Positions 1 through 11,722 of a stretch of DNA of 64,000 nucleotides are shown piece after piece. A model generated the notes under the pieces. It ran no database searches and was not told the DNA's origin. It saw only the letters and a program-made list of their open reading frames with translations. The translations under genes were made by a program, and so were the position numbers. Origin of the DNA: Amyloporia xantha (taxonomy: Eukaryota > Basidiomycota > Agaricomycetes > Polyporales > Adustoporiaceae); NCBI GenBank assembly GCA_036971615.1, contig JAYKKR010000005.1:620001-684000 (forward strand), read 5' to 3'. The first letter of the stretch is position 1; each line of letters opens with the position of its first letter.

Positions 1-224
1 ACTGTGACGACCAAATCCCCCATCACATGGCCAAGAGTTGCCGTTGCTCGGGCCGCTCCCGTGAAGGAAAGGGTATTTGCCGATTTGTGCCATATGTTGA
101 CCTTGTAAAGGATTGTCCGGGGTTTGGGGGACGTCATGAACAACTCGTGATAGTCTGGATTATAACGAGGAGTCTGGCAAGATAGGAACGACACGCCAGG
201 TGGGACTTTGTGCGGTGGAGTCAT
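1..224 (-). CDS. Partial open frame at window edge, unknown
   Basis: On the minus strand a frame stays open from a possible start at 224 to the window edge, about 74 codons. It reads MTPPHKVPPGVSFLSC at the beginning and GHVMGDLVVT near the edge, and its composition looks protein-like rather than random. No family is recognised. The frame leaves the window, so its length and function cannot be judged. It could also be an internal exon whose real start lies further upstream. Confidence 0.3.
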   Translation of the reverse strand, partial: MTPPHKVPPGVSFLSCQTPRYNPDYHELFMTSPKPRTILYKVNIWHKSANTLSFTGAARATATLGHVMGDLVVT

Positions 225-2798
225 CGAAGGCGATGCCCGCAAGTCGGCCTGCAAACGCAGCTATGTCAAAGTCCAGAAAAGAGATGACCTCCAACACGGT
301 GCAAAATGAAAGGCAGCCACTGTGAAAACAAAGAGGTCGTCTTCTGACCTAGCAGCGGTAGGTGCAGGGGTCATGACATTGTGAAGACTTGCCTCCCGTC
401 TGATCGCGCTAGACAATTTATTGCCCGAGAAGCGAGATGGCAGGTGGCACTTCCCGTCATGCTCACTGCAGCGACGCAAACTGCACAAAGACGTTGGGCT
501 TCAGAACGGCGAGGCGGCAAAAGCAACTTCCCTTAGTCTGCTGCGAGAACTGCCCGACATGTTGGTGCAGCTCCCCGAGCAACACCTGCAGGCGCCGTAA
601 CCGAGCTCCATCGCGGACGTCGTCGCTTGGTCTTGTCTACGACTTTCGACGACTCTGCTCTCTGGAAAAACTGTCCAGTTGCAAGGACTTACCGACTATC
701 CGGCTCGCGATGACGTCTGTATGGGGCAACCCGGCACAGGGCTCCCTGAGGCGAATGGATTCAATTTTGCACAGGACATTGATCATGAGGAGGAAGGTGG
801 ACCGTGCCCACCTTGCGAGTCGTTGTGAGTGTAGTCGCGGAGGCTTCATCTATTGCGGTGCGTTGGATCATCTCCCCATGGTCCGTAATCCGGACATGAT
901 CGACCATCCCCTGCGGGACTTCTATGCATTTGGCGGTCAAAACACAGATATATGACAACCCTTCCGGGTCATTTTGTCCAGTCTGCACAATAAACTTACT
1001 GTCCGTATCTTGCTATCCTCTTATATGGGCCTCAAGAACGCAAATCATGCCGCGAAGCCTTCCCGAGGCTACGCGGGCTGAACTCCACTTGGATTACATA
1101 TCGATGCGGGAACCATGGACCATGTCACGAAATTTGCCTCGAATCGGAGTGACATTTAGGCGAAGAGACCTTTTCAAGAATGCTGTGTGCATGCCAGGTG
1201 GGAATTCCGTGCTGCATTGATGAATACAATTGCTCAATATACAGCGACTTCGGAACCGCATTAGTCTCGTGCACATGTGGGTGCAACCGGAATACTCACC
1301 GACTAGTTCTACGGGAAGAGGGGCAATACGTGAGCCCCGGATGCGTTGCTCTTTAGATTCACTGCTGGTCGATACCGCTGCGCATGTGTATAGCAGGGAT
1401 GTACATGCTGCAGATTATAAACTGAGCCATGAGTGCCTATCGATATCTTTCACATGAAACTCGTGGGGTCCCATAGGGGGTTTTCGAAATTCCAAACCTT
1501 GAAGATGTCTGATATGACCTATTATCACCAGAAGACATCAGTGAGCGTTCATCGAATGTGCTCGGATAGGCTCCGAGAGTCGGCTATCCGTAATGTAAAC
1601 CCTCAGTGTACGAGCTCTGTTTTAGCACATACTCTGACTACACGCTTTACAGGTCAGCATCATTAATGGCATCGGATGTCGGAAACGACAGGGTGTGTCT
1701 TCCTAAAGTACGTTTTCTACGTGACGCAAACCGAGTGCGTCGACTTGTTATTTGCCGATCACCGAGCACTTGAACGATATCTCCTCTCAGCTTGTGGAAG
1801 GAAGAGGGACCTCAGTGACGACATGGGTTTCTCTGCGCTTGGGAGAGTGTAGGAAGGTTCGAGGATTTTTACTGAAGTACTCACAGATGATATTGCGTGC
1901 CAGCCGTTCCCAACAACTTGAACTTAGGATGCGCCGCCTAAACAATCGACGAACGCGTACACATCCGGAGTAGCAATGCCGAAAGCACAGCTACAGCAAC
2001 CCCGCGTCAAACATATGCTTTGTCTAGATCATCAGGGTATTGTGAAAGCATGCTGGTGAGTGAGATTCGAAGTTGAAGCATCCGATGAACCGACATGATA
2101 TGCTGAACATGCCGCTTGCGGCTCTAATAGCGCTGGCAGCAACCGGTGGTCTCTGCATTTTTGCCTACATTCCACAACCGTGTCTGCCGCTCTGGAGGGA
2201 CCGCAGAGCAACGTATCATCGCCGACTAGACGGGATCTATAGTCAGCTGGCATGCCATTGGTCAGGCCCTCCTGGTGACTGGCTGCCTGAAAATTGTGAC
2301 GGGGACGGAATAGTGATGGGCCATCCTCCGGGTACCGGTCAGGGGCCGGTACGGATTTAACTACGGCCGATCTAGTTGTGGTTGGCTTGCTTGCAACCCA
2401 GTGATCACAGCGTCTTTTGTACTCTTCTGACTCAAACAACTCTAGAAGTCCTTTTTTAATGTTGAGTTAATAGTCGCTGGCACAACTCCACCGTTCAAAG
2501 TGAACTGTCACAACCTTGCACCCGGTCTCGTACGTGTCTATGTTCATGACGAGCACATGACAGACTTTGGGTCTACGTTGTTAGTTAATAGGTGAGTCTG
2601 AAATATTGCGTGAAGCCATGCTGGGTCTCCGTCTTTATGTGCGGCGCCATGTGCACATGCTCATTCATATTGATCCCTGCACTTGCTGGTAATCCTCCAG
2701 CCGTATCCTCAAGGTTGATGGAATTAGTGTATCAAATAACACCAGAAACTCCAGTTCGTATTCGTAAATAAGTCGATCCACAACAGGGTACATCGACA
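225..2798. other. No recognisable gene
   Basis: Several open frames occur here. The longest are a plus frame at 437-955 and a minus frame at 2032-2439. Between 470 and 830 one plus frame reads like protein (LLRELPDMLVQLPEQ, then after a stop SGKTVQLQGLTDYPARDD), which could be two exons of an unrecognised gene. Nothing matches a family I know, and no RNA gene or repeat is evident. The segment ends at the stop codon of the chloride channel gene. Confidence 0.4.
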
Positions 2799-5700
2799 CT
2801 ATCTACGCGCAATCCTGCGACACCAAGAGATGAATAGCTGGAAATGATGGCTGATCCACGTCCATATCTCCTCTATGACACCTTCGAATTCATGTTCACT
2901 CCAGGGCGAATGTAAGTCGTCTTGTACTGTTAGGGTGTACTTCAACACATCTTTTACTGTGACAAGCCCCGATAAGATCCCACGGTCCTCCACGAGAATC
3001 ACACGCGGCCTGGGATAGTATGAGTAAAATTCGCGGGTCTACTTGTACAGGATGCTAACCCGATTCTTTTGAATAGTTGCATGACGATTTCAAGTGGAAG
3101 ATCAGGAGAGACTGTCAGAGGGGTCTATACAACAGGAAAAGAGTTCATCAGGAGCTCTGCAGGCAAGTTCAACAACGTACTTGATTGACCCAAGGCCAAA
3201 ACTTCACTACTTCCGGAGTGGCAGTCGTCTCGATTATTTCCATGGATAAGTCCTCGTCCATACCCATCGCAGGCCCGGTGGCTATTCCATGAACGTCAAC
3301 ATGGAATTCGACCTGGCTATGGTCTTCCGCGTCAGACATGAAAGAACATGGAGTGTCAGGCGATATGTCTTGTACTTTGCGTGCCTTGTCTAGATTCACG
3401 CACGTTCGTCAGGCAAACCGGACGCGCTGCAGTTAGAATACTAACCCAAGACATAACGGAGCTCGGAACGCTCAATGTACCCCATCAACGTCCGACCGCC
3501 ATCCGCCGAGGTAATCGGGAACCCTTTGACAGCAGTACTAGAGAGGTGCTCCTCTGGATAGATGAGCATTGTGACGTCCTCGAATAGTAATGGCTCACCA
3601 ATATCCCGTACGGACAGCCCTGAAGCGGGCAAAGTGTGAAGCTCTCTCCTCATGACCCTCGACGCTATTCACTATCCATGAGAACCGCCCCTGGCTACTA
3701 CGCGAAGAGAAACACACCAGGGACATTGTACGCTTGATCATCCTTCTCCAGGAATGGATAGCCGTTGAAGCGGATCATTTCATCGGCGATGCCGGTGGTC
3801 CCGAGGAAATCGCCGACGGCTTTCGTCACAAGTAAGACAATCTGGGAAATCTTCATGAGATGTAAACCATGAATAGCAGATCGTTCGAGGCCTACCATTG
3901 TGGGTAGAATATAAGTCAAGGCTCCAGTAAGCTCGAACATAATGACGACCACAGTCACAGTCAGCCTCATGACACCGCTGAGGAAGAACCATCACCAAAA
4001 GGTACAGCCCCAACGGGAGTATAACCTACCTTAGGGCCGCCGCCGCACCAAGAAACGCGTATGTTCCTGGAGTGATGCATTGCATATCGAGCTGGCACAC
4101 GGCAAAGAAACTAGACTCTGGATAAGCACTGCAGCATGGGTCTTAGTAACGTGGTCTATGACCCTGCAAGGATGACGAGTAGCCTACCGGTATAGAGCCT
4201 TTACCATAATACCAAGCATACGCCCGAAGGTCGCACCGATCGCCATAGAGGGTACGAAGATGCCCGCAGGCACCTTGCAGCCATATGAAACCACTACGAG
4301 AGCAATGCGCAGAAGGGTAGCGAGGAAGAGTGAGTTCACCATAGGCCATTGCACCGAGGTCCTGATACGAACCTAAGTTCAATAAGTTACATGGCACCGG
4401 AACATGTGGCACTCACTGGCAGATATTATCGTAATCTCCGCCTCCTTGACATTCCCTGAAGAGGATTGACATGCTCTCCGTCATGTCAATCCTGATGAAG
4501 CGATTGAACCAGCCCACCATCGCAGTAATGGTGGCTAGAGTGACCGCCTCGGCGACCGGGAAGTTCCCAAGATGCTTGCGTCGGAAGGCAGCAACCTGCA
4601 GATTGAACTTGACCACAAATGCACCATACAACCCCTGTTTAATGTTGTCAATAATCATGCTGTGCTGTATCAGACACGTGCACATTTACCCCGAAGATAC
4701 CAAGGATCACGAAGAATATAATCTCAAAGAAATGCCAGTCTCGATCGTACGTGATCTGGAATAGTACCAGTTTCCCGCTGCGATAGGGATTCATGGCCTA
4801 ATCAGAAGATAAACAGAGGTCACTCATGGAGCAGCCAGCGTAGAGACTATCACTCACAGAAAGAGTAACCGTGGCCATGAGTGCACAGAAGAAACTCCTC
4901 CACATCGTCTTGATGCTAAAAATGCTGCTCATTTCCTGGAAACGGTCAGCATGCCACCCAAATGCACGATACATACATTTCAGACTCACCTCGATGGAGA
5001 ACAGCACCCCACCGATTGGAGAACCAAATGCAACAGCGACGCCTGCCGCACTAGACGCCGTCAATATCTCTCTCATTTTTCCTGGGTCAGACGTCAGCCT
5101 CATAGACAGAACCTTCGCGCTTGAAATCTACCTTGGCTGCGTGAATATCTCTTGAAGAGACTCGCGACAAGATTGCCTATACAGCATGCAACATGAACAG
5201 AGGGTCCCTCCTTCCCGACTGACAATCCAGAAGCAATCACTAAAGGCTATTTCCCATAAACATGAATGTAATAGTCGTATGGAGAAAACACACACTAGCG
5301 TCATGCTCTTGATGAAGAATGTGCCAAACCCCAAATACCCTTTCATCACGAAGCCGCCTAGAATACACTTGATCTCTGATATACCTGACCCCGCTGCATA
5401 CTTTGCTATGGACCTGACGAGATGGGCCGCTGTAAAGGAAAACGTGGCCTGGATGTGATCTTGATGAATATAATATCCTTGCTCCGAGTGACATGGAGAC
5501 GTACAGCAAATAACACGTATATTGTCCATCGTACAGCTACAGCGGTGCTCCAAGAGTGCCAAGAGTCGCATCCCTCGTCACCACCTTCGATCTCCCAACA
5601 ACAGAATTGCCTATTCAGCCACCAGCCATCGGAGCAGTAGCCCATTTTGAGGTCGGACAGCCATGCGGTTATGATAGAAATGAGGGCAGCATTCACTCCA

Positions 5701-6157
5701 ATGCACATACCTGAAATGCGCCATGTCTGAATTCGTGTCAATTCTCCATGCGGATACGACTCACCGACTAGGCTCACAACGAACCAACTCTGACCTCCAT
5801 CCGCTAGCCTCCGGAATCTTGACCATAGCCAGAAAAGAGCAGCCTCTCCTCGCGATCCGTAACCGTGGTATGTGGTATGCAACTCTCGGGCAGTCCGAAG
5901 GCGTCTGTTCCTTTCAATGATTGCATCCTGTATCCAGTCTGGTAACACAGGTTAGGTCCGCAGTCCCCTGGGATGCTTCAAATACAACTACCTATGGTAG
6001 TGAAGTCTTCATACTTCCTGCCTCAAACGTGGTGAGCACAATCTCCCAAAGAGCCCCAAGTCAAGTCGCTTGGCACCTACCGGATCAGCTCGAAGTCCTC
6101 GTCGCCCTCATCACGTATACCCCCTGGACTTTGCGCCGCGTGCCGTTCACGCGACAT
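2799..6157 (-). CDS. CLC chloride channel/transporter with CBS domains (Gef1-like)
   Basis: This is a voltage-gated CLC chloride channel or Cl-/H+ exchanger, probably of Golgi, endosome or vacuole membranes like yeast Gef1. The start chosen at 6157 gives [20 protein letters not shown], followed by KYEDFTTI and [13 protein letters not shown], the usual fungal CLC N-terminus. Family landmarks follow in order: [14 protein letters not shown], the [11 protein letters not shown] loop, [35 protein letters not shown] (the GxFxP segment), and [14 protein letters not shown] with [16 protein letters not shown]. Two C-terminal CBS parts are readable ([20 protein letters not shown] and [20 protein letters not shown]). 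At least ten short introns interrupt it. All motifs are intact, so it appears functional. It lies close to a V-ATPase subunit gene, and both proteins act in organelle acidification. Confidence 0.92.
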
Positions 6158-6746
6158 GCGAGAGCGTTACAGCTTCCTCGAAGAACTACCTGCTCGTCAC
6201 AGTACTTGAGAAAGTCGAGGCCTAGACGATAAGTGCAGTCACTACGGTACGGCAAGAGTGGACCGTCCACAGCGTGTTGCAGGCTAGCGCCTAGTTTGTT
6301 GAGATTCAGATCGATCTGAATACTGCCAACTCGATCGTTAAATGTTGAGTATTATCTGCAAGGGCAATAATACCATGGATTATTTCGTTGTAGTGTCGAA
6401 ATTTGCACCGAACATGAACGGCTCTGCATCACTGTCCGACTGGATTTGAAGACATGACGACAAAGATATTACACGAAGTGTATTCACAACAGAAATAGAT
6501 ATGGAACCACGAGCCGATATGAGATCTATTAGCTGGCACAGTGCAGCACGCAGAGCATTCCGAAGATTTCCATACGGAACGTCGCGGAGCCCGAAACTCT
6601 ACTATAGGGAATCCGAAGTCGATGAAATAACGGAGGGTATACACAGCCAATAAGCGCAACGAGTTTATGCGATCTATCTCTCGTCGCTTTGATCATCCCT
6701 ACTTCCCAGCGATGGTCAGAGACAAACGCAGAGGATGGAATGAGGC
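6158..6746. other. Intergenic, tail-to-head spacer
   Basis: This 589-bp stretch lies between the start of the chloride channel gene and the stop of the GTPase gene, both on the minus strand. It should hold the channel promoter. I recognise no further gene or repeat in it. Confidence 0.5.
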
Positions 6747-7655
6747 TCACCGTCGTCTACTATTCTGTACACGGATAAACAGCCAATCTACTGCCTCGCG
6801 TACGCCAGTACTACAATGCGTAAATATCAGTATCTGCTCTCCGTAATAAAATCAGAACGCACCCTTCCAGAGCAGAGATGCCCATCACGTCTAGACTCGC
6901 CATGCGATCTCTGCGGTGTTCGAGCTCAATCTCATCTCCATATCGCCGCCGAGCGGCATCTTGCTTGCTGCGTTGCCACTCTTCATAGTCGTTACGTATT
7001 TCCTCGACAGACAGGCTCTGCGGACTATCTTGCTTGTTTGCAAGTAGCAGAAGTGGAACGCCGAGAATCTTGGGTGACGAAAGCACAGAATCTTAGTCCC
7101 CTTCCATAGCGTCAGCACAATGTATGGAGCTGGTTCTCAAGCAAACTGTGCATACCGAACACTTCCCAGCCCTCACCAAGCCTCTCACGGTCCTCCGCAT
7201 CTATGACAAACACGACGGCATGACAATCGTCGTAGTACCTATGCCAGATAGACCTAATGCCCCGCTGTCCACCCAAGTCCCAGAACTGCAAAATGGTCGA
7301 AGGTAATGTGATCTTTCCCACTACACCAATCGCGTTAGAGCGGTCCATTGAGCTATTCTCGGTGTTTGCGTACTGTTCTGGCCTACTGTCGGCCCAATCT
7401 TGTCAGGTGGGAGACCTGGAACATCATTGTAAAGAGTTTTTATCTTCTCCAACAGTGTCTGTTGATCAATTCGTATGAGAAGAAGTGCTGTATAGATGTG
7501 ACACAAGACTTACTGTCTTGCCCGCGCCGTCGAGTCCCAGAATAATCACAGAGAACTCTTCCTTCCTGTCCAATCGGATGAGAATCAATACTTGGAGAGA
7601 AAAATGGAGCAAACCTCGTAAAGTACTCGTAAAACCCTCTGAGAAGATGGTACAT
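6747..7655 (-). CDS. ARFRP1/Arl3-like small GTPase
   Basis: This is an ADP-ribosylation-factor-related GTPase of the Golgi (ARFRP1 in animals, Arl3 in yeast). The protein starts MYHLLRGFYEYFTR, close to the ARFRP1 N-terminus, and has Tyr rather than a myristoylated Gly at position 2. Arl3 is known to be N-acetylated there instead of lipidated. The nucleotide-binding motifs are all present: P-loop GLDGAGKT (split by an intron after the Thr), switch II WDLGGQRGIRSIWHRYYDD, and NKQD. An insert, WQRSKQDAARRRYGDEIELE, lies after NKQD. The last exon gives TGVREAVDWLFIRVQNSRRR and a stop at 6747. There are about five introns. It is divergent from the V-ATPase c'' gene, with only 142 bp between the start codons. 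Confidence 0.9.
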
Positions 7656-7797
7656 TAGTGGTAAGGTGAAGCAACTGTCTCTATGCGCGCGCCTAAGCAC
7701 CGAGCGTCATCAGTCGGCAACCGCCGAGGGCACAGCTCGCTAGAGCGCGCCTAACGCGAATAGGTCGTGCTCGACGTCCTCAACGCTTCCCGTCACG
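7656..7797. promoter_or_regulatory. Short bidirectional promoter region
   Basis: This is the 142-bp gap between the divergent start codons of the ARFRP1-like GTPase and V-ATPase c''. It is GC-rich, has no clear TATA box, and carries the direct repeat GCGCGCCTAA at 7687-7696 and 7745-7754. Both genes must draw their core promoters from this gap or from each other's 5' region. Confidence 0.5.
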
Positions 7798-8772
7798 ATG
7801 GGCTTGTACTCTTCATATTACACTTATGGCTTCCCGTCATTTCTGGCGATAGTAATTGCTCTCTACTTGCTATTCACAGGTAAGTCAATCATGAGCCGGT
7901 TCCCAGAAGACACGTACATGAACGACCTATCCATGCACAGGCTCGGGAGAAGCATTCAATATCGGCCGTTTCTTGGAGGAGACCAGTCCTTATGCATGGG
8001 CATCGACAGGAGTTGGGCTGTGTATAGGACTGAGTGTCCTTGGCGCAGGATGGTGCGTCCCGTTACCACTTTGTAGCAGTTTAAATGGTCTGATGCGAGC
8101 TGCAGGGGGATCTTCATCACTGGCTCGTCAATCCTTGGCGGAGGAGTGAGGGCGCCGCGAATACGGACGAAGAATTTGATTAGGTGCGCATACGGTCTTG
8201 TAAGGCCACTTCATATACTTACTGCATCTCTCAGCATCATCTTCTGTGAAGTCGTAGCTATTTACGGAGTGGTACGTCGGATGTGAACCTATGGATTCAT
8301 TGCCTTTGCTCACATTCTCCAGATCATCGGCATCGTTTACTCCGCCAGAATCACGAATGTCCCAGAATTGCAGCTGTACACACGGGAGAACTATTTCACA
8401 GGTGCTTACATCGTCAAAACTTCCATTTCTCGCGACTGACACCACACCAGGCTTTGCCCTGTTCTGGGGCGGTCTCACAGTAGGCGCATGCAACCTGCTC
8501 TGTGGCGTCTGCGTTGGCATTACTGGCTCAACAGCCGCATTGGCCGACGCTGCGGATCCAGATCTGTTCGTGAAGATCCTCATTATTGAGGTATTCGGTA
8601 GTATCATGGGTCTGTTTGGCTTGATCGGTGCGCTTTTTCCGTGACACCGTCGTGTACGCAGCTGACGAGGCATCGTCTCATAGTGGGCCTACTCATGACC
8701 CAACAGGCGAACGAGTTTTCAGCTGTGAAGTCCGCCAGTGCAATTCCATCGCCTTATGTCACCGTACATTGA
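7798..8772 (+). CDS. VMA16: V-type ATPase proteolipid subunit c''
   Basis: This is the c'' proteolipid of the membrane V0 rotor of the vacuolar H+-ATPase. Protons pass through its carboxylate during organelle acidification. Exons read [65 protein letters not shown] (this helix carries the essential Glu), [19 protein letters not shown] and [20 protein letters not shown]. The open frame seems to end at 8643 with GALFP, but a 53-bp intron there restores the family ending [19 protein letters not shown], with a stop at 8770-8772. About six introns are short and canonical. Four to five hydrophobic helices and the full length fit the family. Confidence 0.93.
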
Positions 8773-9142
8773 GCAAAGTCTCGGGGTAGTGAGGAATCTC
8801 GTGCAAATAAATAATAATTGTCTTTTCCATGTCGAGTGTAATATGTCTGGTTGTCTTCAGTCTCCATTGCACAACAAGTGAAAACCGTAAGGCCTTCCAG
8901 CGAAAACATCAACGTTCCCAACGATAGCAAAGGAAACATCTCCAGAACAAATAATATTGCACATATTGGCACTGGTCATATGGGGGTGTATGGATATAAT
9001 ATAATACAGTACAAGAAAGGGTAGCTATGTTAGTCTATCGATACAGCGAATTCCTAAAGAGCCAAGCGAAGTTAATGTGCATTGTAAAACAAGGGCCTTG
9101 TTGGTAGGTTGTCAGCCTGTTGGCAGCCCATTGATGACAAGT
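8773..9142. other. 3' intergenic spacer
   Basis: This convergent spacer follows the V-ATPase c'' stop and precedes the stop of the minus-strand unknown gene. It contains an A/T-rich stretch around 8990-9010. I see no gene. Confidence 0.5.
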
Positions 9143-10881
9143 TTAAAGATATCCCGGAAAATCAACGCTATCCTTGGTGTTGGACCGAGAATGCCCGTAG
9201 GGCTGGACGACCACCGACGCTACCTCCACGGTGCAGTCGTCGTTGAACAGGTCGCCAACGTCGTCCTCATCCTGTGCATTTTCTGGTTGAGCGTCTCGGA
9301 GAGGCGACTTCAACGCGCTCGTCACCGAGCCCAGTTGCTCGAGTGCCTCCTTCGTGAGCAAGATCGGCTGGCGCTGACGGCGTCTGAGATCGGGCTGGGT
9401 GGCTATGCGACGCAAATCGGACGGCGGTCGGAAGGGTAAGGTAGATGAAACTTCCTTTGGGAAGTAACTCGGATATGTTCCCTCGCGTCTCAGCACGCGA
9501 GATGCGCTGCGCTCTTTCGTAGAATTCTGCTTGGACGACTGCGTCGACAGCATCAACTCGAGCTCGGAGACTGGGGCAGATAAGCTATAATCAATTACTG
9601 GAACCGCTACCGGGGGGACAAATAAACGGCGACGTACCATCGATAGACGTGTCGAGCCCCTTCAGAGCATCGTCCAGTCTGGACAGAAAACTGGGCGCCG
9701 TAGAAAGGTTAACCGATGGATGAGCAGAATGCGGAGTGGAATGAGGCGTGCGCGGGCTCGAAGAAGAGTCAGAAGAACCCCAGAAGTCCGAATGGGTCGA
9801 GCCGCGATGATCAAGGTTGGGACAGACTGGTGGTGGTGCATTCGGAGCGACGTGACATGCTGTACACTGATCCAGAGACTGGAAGCAGAGGACGCAGTGG
9901 TGCAGCGTTTCATGTACCCGAGGAGGGGAATCCTTGTCTGAGCAGGACAATGTCAGCAGCTAGTAGCAGCGTAGGACTTGGGACAGGGGGATCATACCAG
10001 GATCGATACCATCCGTTTCCGTCGAGACGGTGTCCCACGGCGACTGGAGTGGCAGCCCTGCGGAATAAGGGCTTTCTTCTATAGCCGGAGCTGAAGAAGG
10101 AAGTTTATCATAGGCGCAGCCTATAGGAGAGGATGCGATTGTAGACGGCGAATGGCAGAGCTCTGGCACGTTGTTGATACTGTCGCATTGACTTTGGTTC
10201 CGGACAAGCCATCTATCATAGCTGCTGTCAAGGTCACCTGTCGCATGCAATAGGTCAATATAGTTGGATTCTACAGATAGAATCCACATACGGCAACTGT
10301 GGGCAAAGGGCTTTGCCGGTTGCGAAGCATGGGATTCCTGCTCCGCGTTTAGTGCGCTCACACGAGCTATCTCGATGCTTGCCTGAGAGCGCCTTACGAC
10401 CTCCTACACAGGGCACATTCGTGAGGCTCGAGACAGGAAGACGTCACGCAGAGTGTCCTCACATTGACTTCACCGTAAAGTGACTTCGCCCGAGATTTAT
10501 ACCGGGAGGCTCTCGAGACGACGTCGAAACTTAATTTTTCTGGAGCGTGGAAGAACTCGGCCAAATCATCCCTCTCCACGACGAGCCTGGAGGTCGCCTA
10601 TGAGCCTGAGGATTCTCTCCATACGGATGAGAGCATGGAGGAGATCACTCACCCGTCATACATTGTCTGCAAGTCCCACATGTCCGCCCCGGACATGAGT
10701 TCTTGGTAGGTGTACTGAGACGGTTGATAGCGGCGGATCTATACTTGTCGCCCTTGCTCAACAGCTCTTCGATGGTCGTTTTCCAGAAACGCCGTAGTTC
10801 GTTAAGACGGGCGTTGGCAGGGAATACGGACGAGGCTGGTGGCTGCGATGAGGAGAACGAAAAATACCTCCTAAGAGCCAT
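9143..10881 (-). CDS. Unknown multi-exon protein with a CxxC-x6-CxxC knuckle
   Basis: This is a fungal protein I do not recognise. Reading exons by their splice signals gives a chain starting MALRRYFSFSSSQPPASS. It continues through YTYQELMSGADMWDLQTMYDG, VERDDLAEFFHAPEKLSFDV, EVVRRSQASIEIARVSALNA, a Ser/Pro-rich middle, and CVLCFQSLDQCTACH, a C-x2-C-x6-C-x2-C pattern able to bind zinc. The tail is EDDVGDLFNDD to FPGYL at 9143. Total length is about 430-470 residues. Near 10740-10830 the coding frame changes: a stretch FPANARLNELRRFWKTTIEE is either an intron of about 88 bp or a frameshifted exon, and this is unresolved. No signal peptide or membrane segment is seen. Confidence 0.6.
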
Positions 10882-11722
10882 GGTCTCATGGAAGTACGAG
10901 TAGACGAGGGAATGGCGGGAAAGTGCCGTTTAAAAAAAGGATGATGGGAGATCATGATATCTGGGTTACATCTTATAAGTAGCAGGTGTTCTGAAGTGAG
11001 CTGAGGGCGCAGGAAGCCACGAGACGGGCCCTCTCCACGAGTCATGGAGACCGGCTACAGCAAGTACAAGGCAAGAGGGGCGATCGGTGCGAACGACCGC
11101 GGCCATCGGCAAAATCGATGTGGACAATTATGGGTCCTCGTCGTACTAATGGCGCGAGGCAGCGGGGCCGCGGCTGGAAAATATAATTCATGGTGTACAG
11201 TCTGTCTCACATGTCGCCAAATAACAGGTAAACTCACACGAGGGTTCCTGACGGTCGTTGCAGTTGTTGAGGGAGACAAGGACTCCCTTATAAGAGGAAA
11301 CCTGTTACCTAGTAATTGGTGTAGTTGCTTGTTTCGGACATAAACTCCGCGGCAGTGTTCAGTTCACGGTTGCTGTCCCCAATATTGCAGCTAGTGCACG
11401 CACATTCTGCGGTTCAGCTTCCGCTATTCGTCTTCCAAGACGTGGACTCACCAACTCGAGTCTCATGATGATCGAATTTCGCAACCTATCGGGACATATT
11501 TCGCTGAGATTCAGACACGTCTGATATTCGCGGAGTGTGCCGGACCACCACTGGCACGGCGACCGGCCGTGTCATCTTGCGCAGCGTCGCGCAGTTGCGC
11601 CCTACAGCATCTCATACTGCATGCGCAGCCGCTGCACATCTCGGTCGGCGACTCTGGCATATCCTCATTGCACCCAGCCCTCGACTTTTACGACCGATTC
11701 GATTCCTGCTCTACCGATCAAT
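10882..11722. other. Divergent intergenic region
   Basis: This 841-bp region separates the start of the unknown minus-strand gene from the start of the CUE-domain gene and should contain both promoters. No gene or notable repeat is recognised. Confidence 0.5.

Noticed and set aside
8600..8644. V-ATPase c'' seeming to end early with GALFP
   Set aside because: A canonical 53-bp intron at this point restores the conserved family C-terminus, so this is not a truncation.
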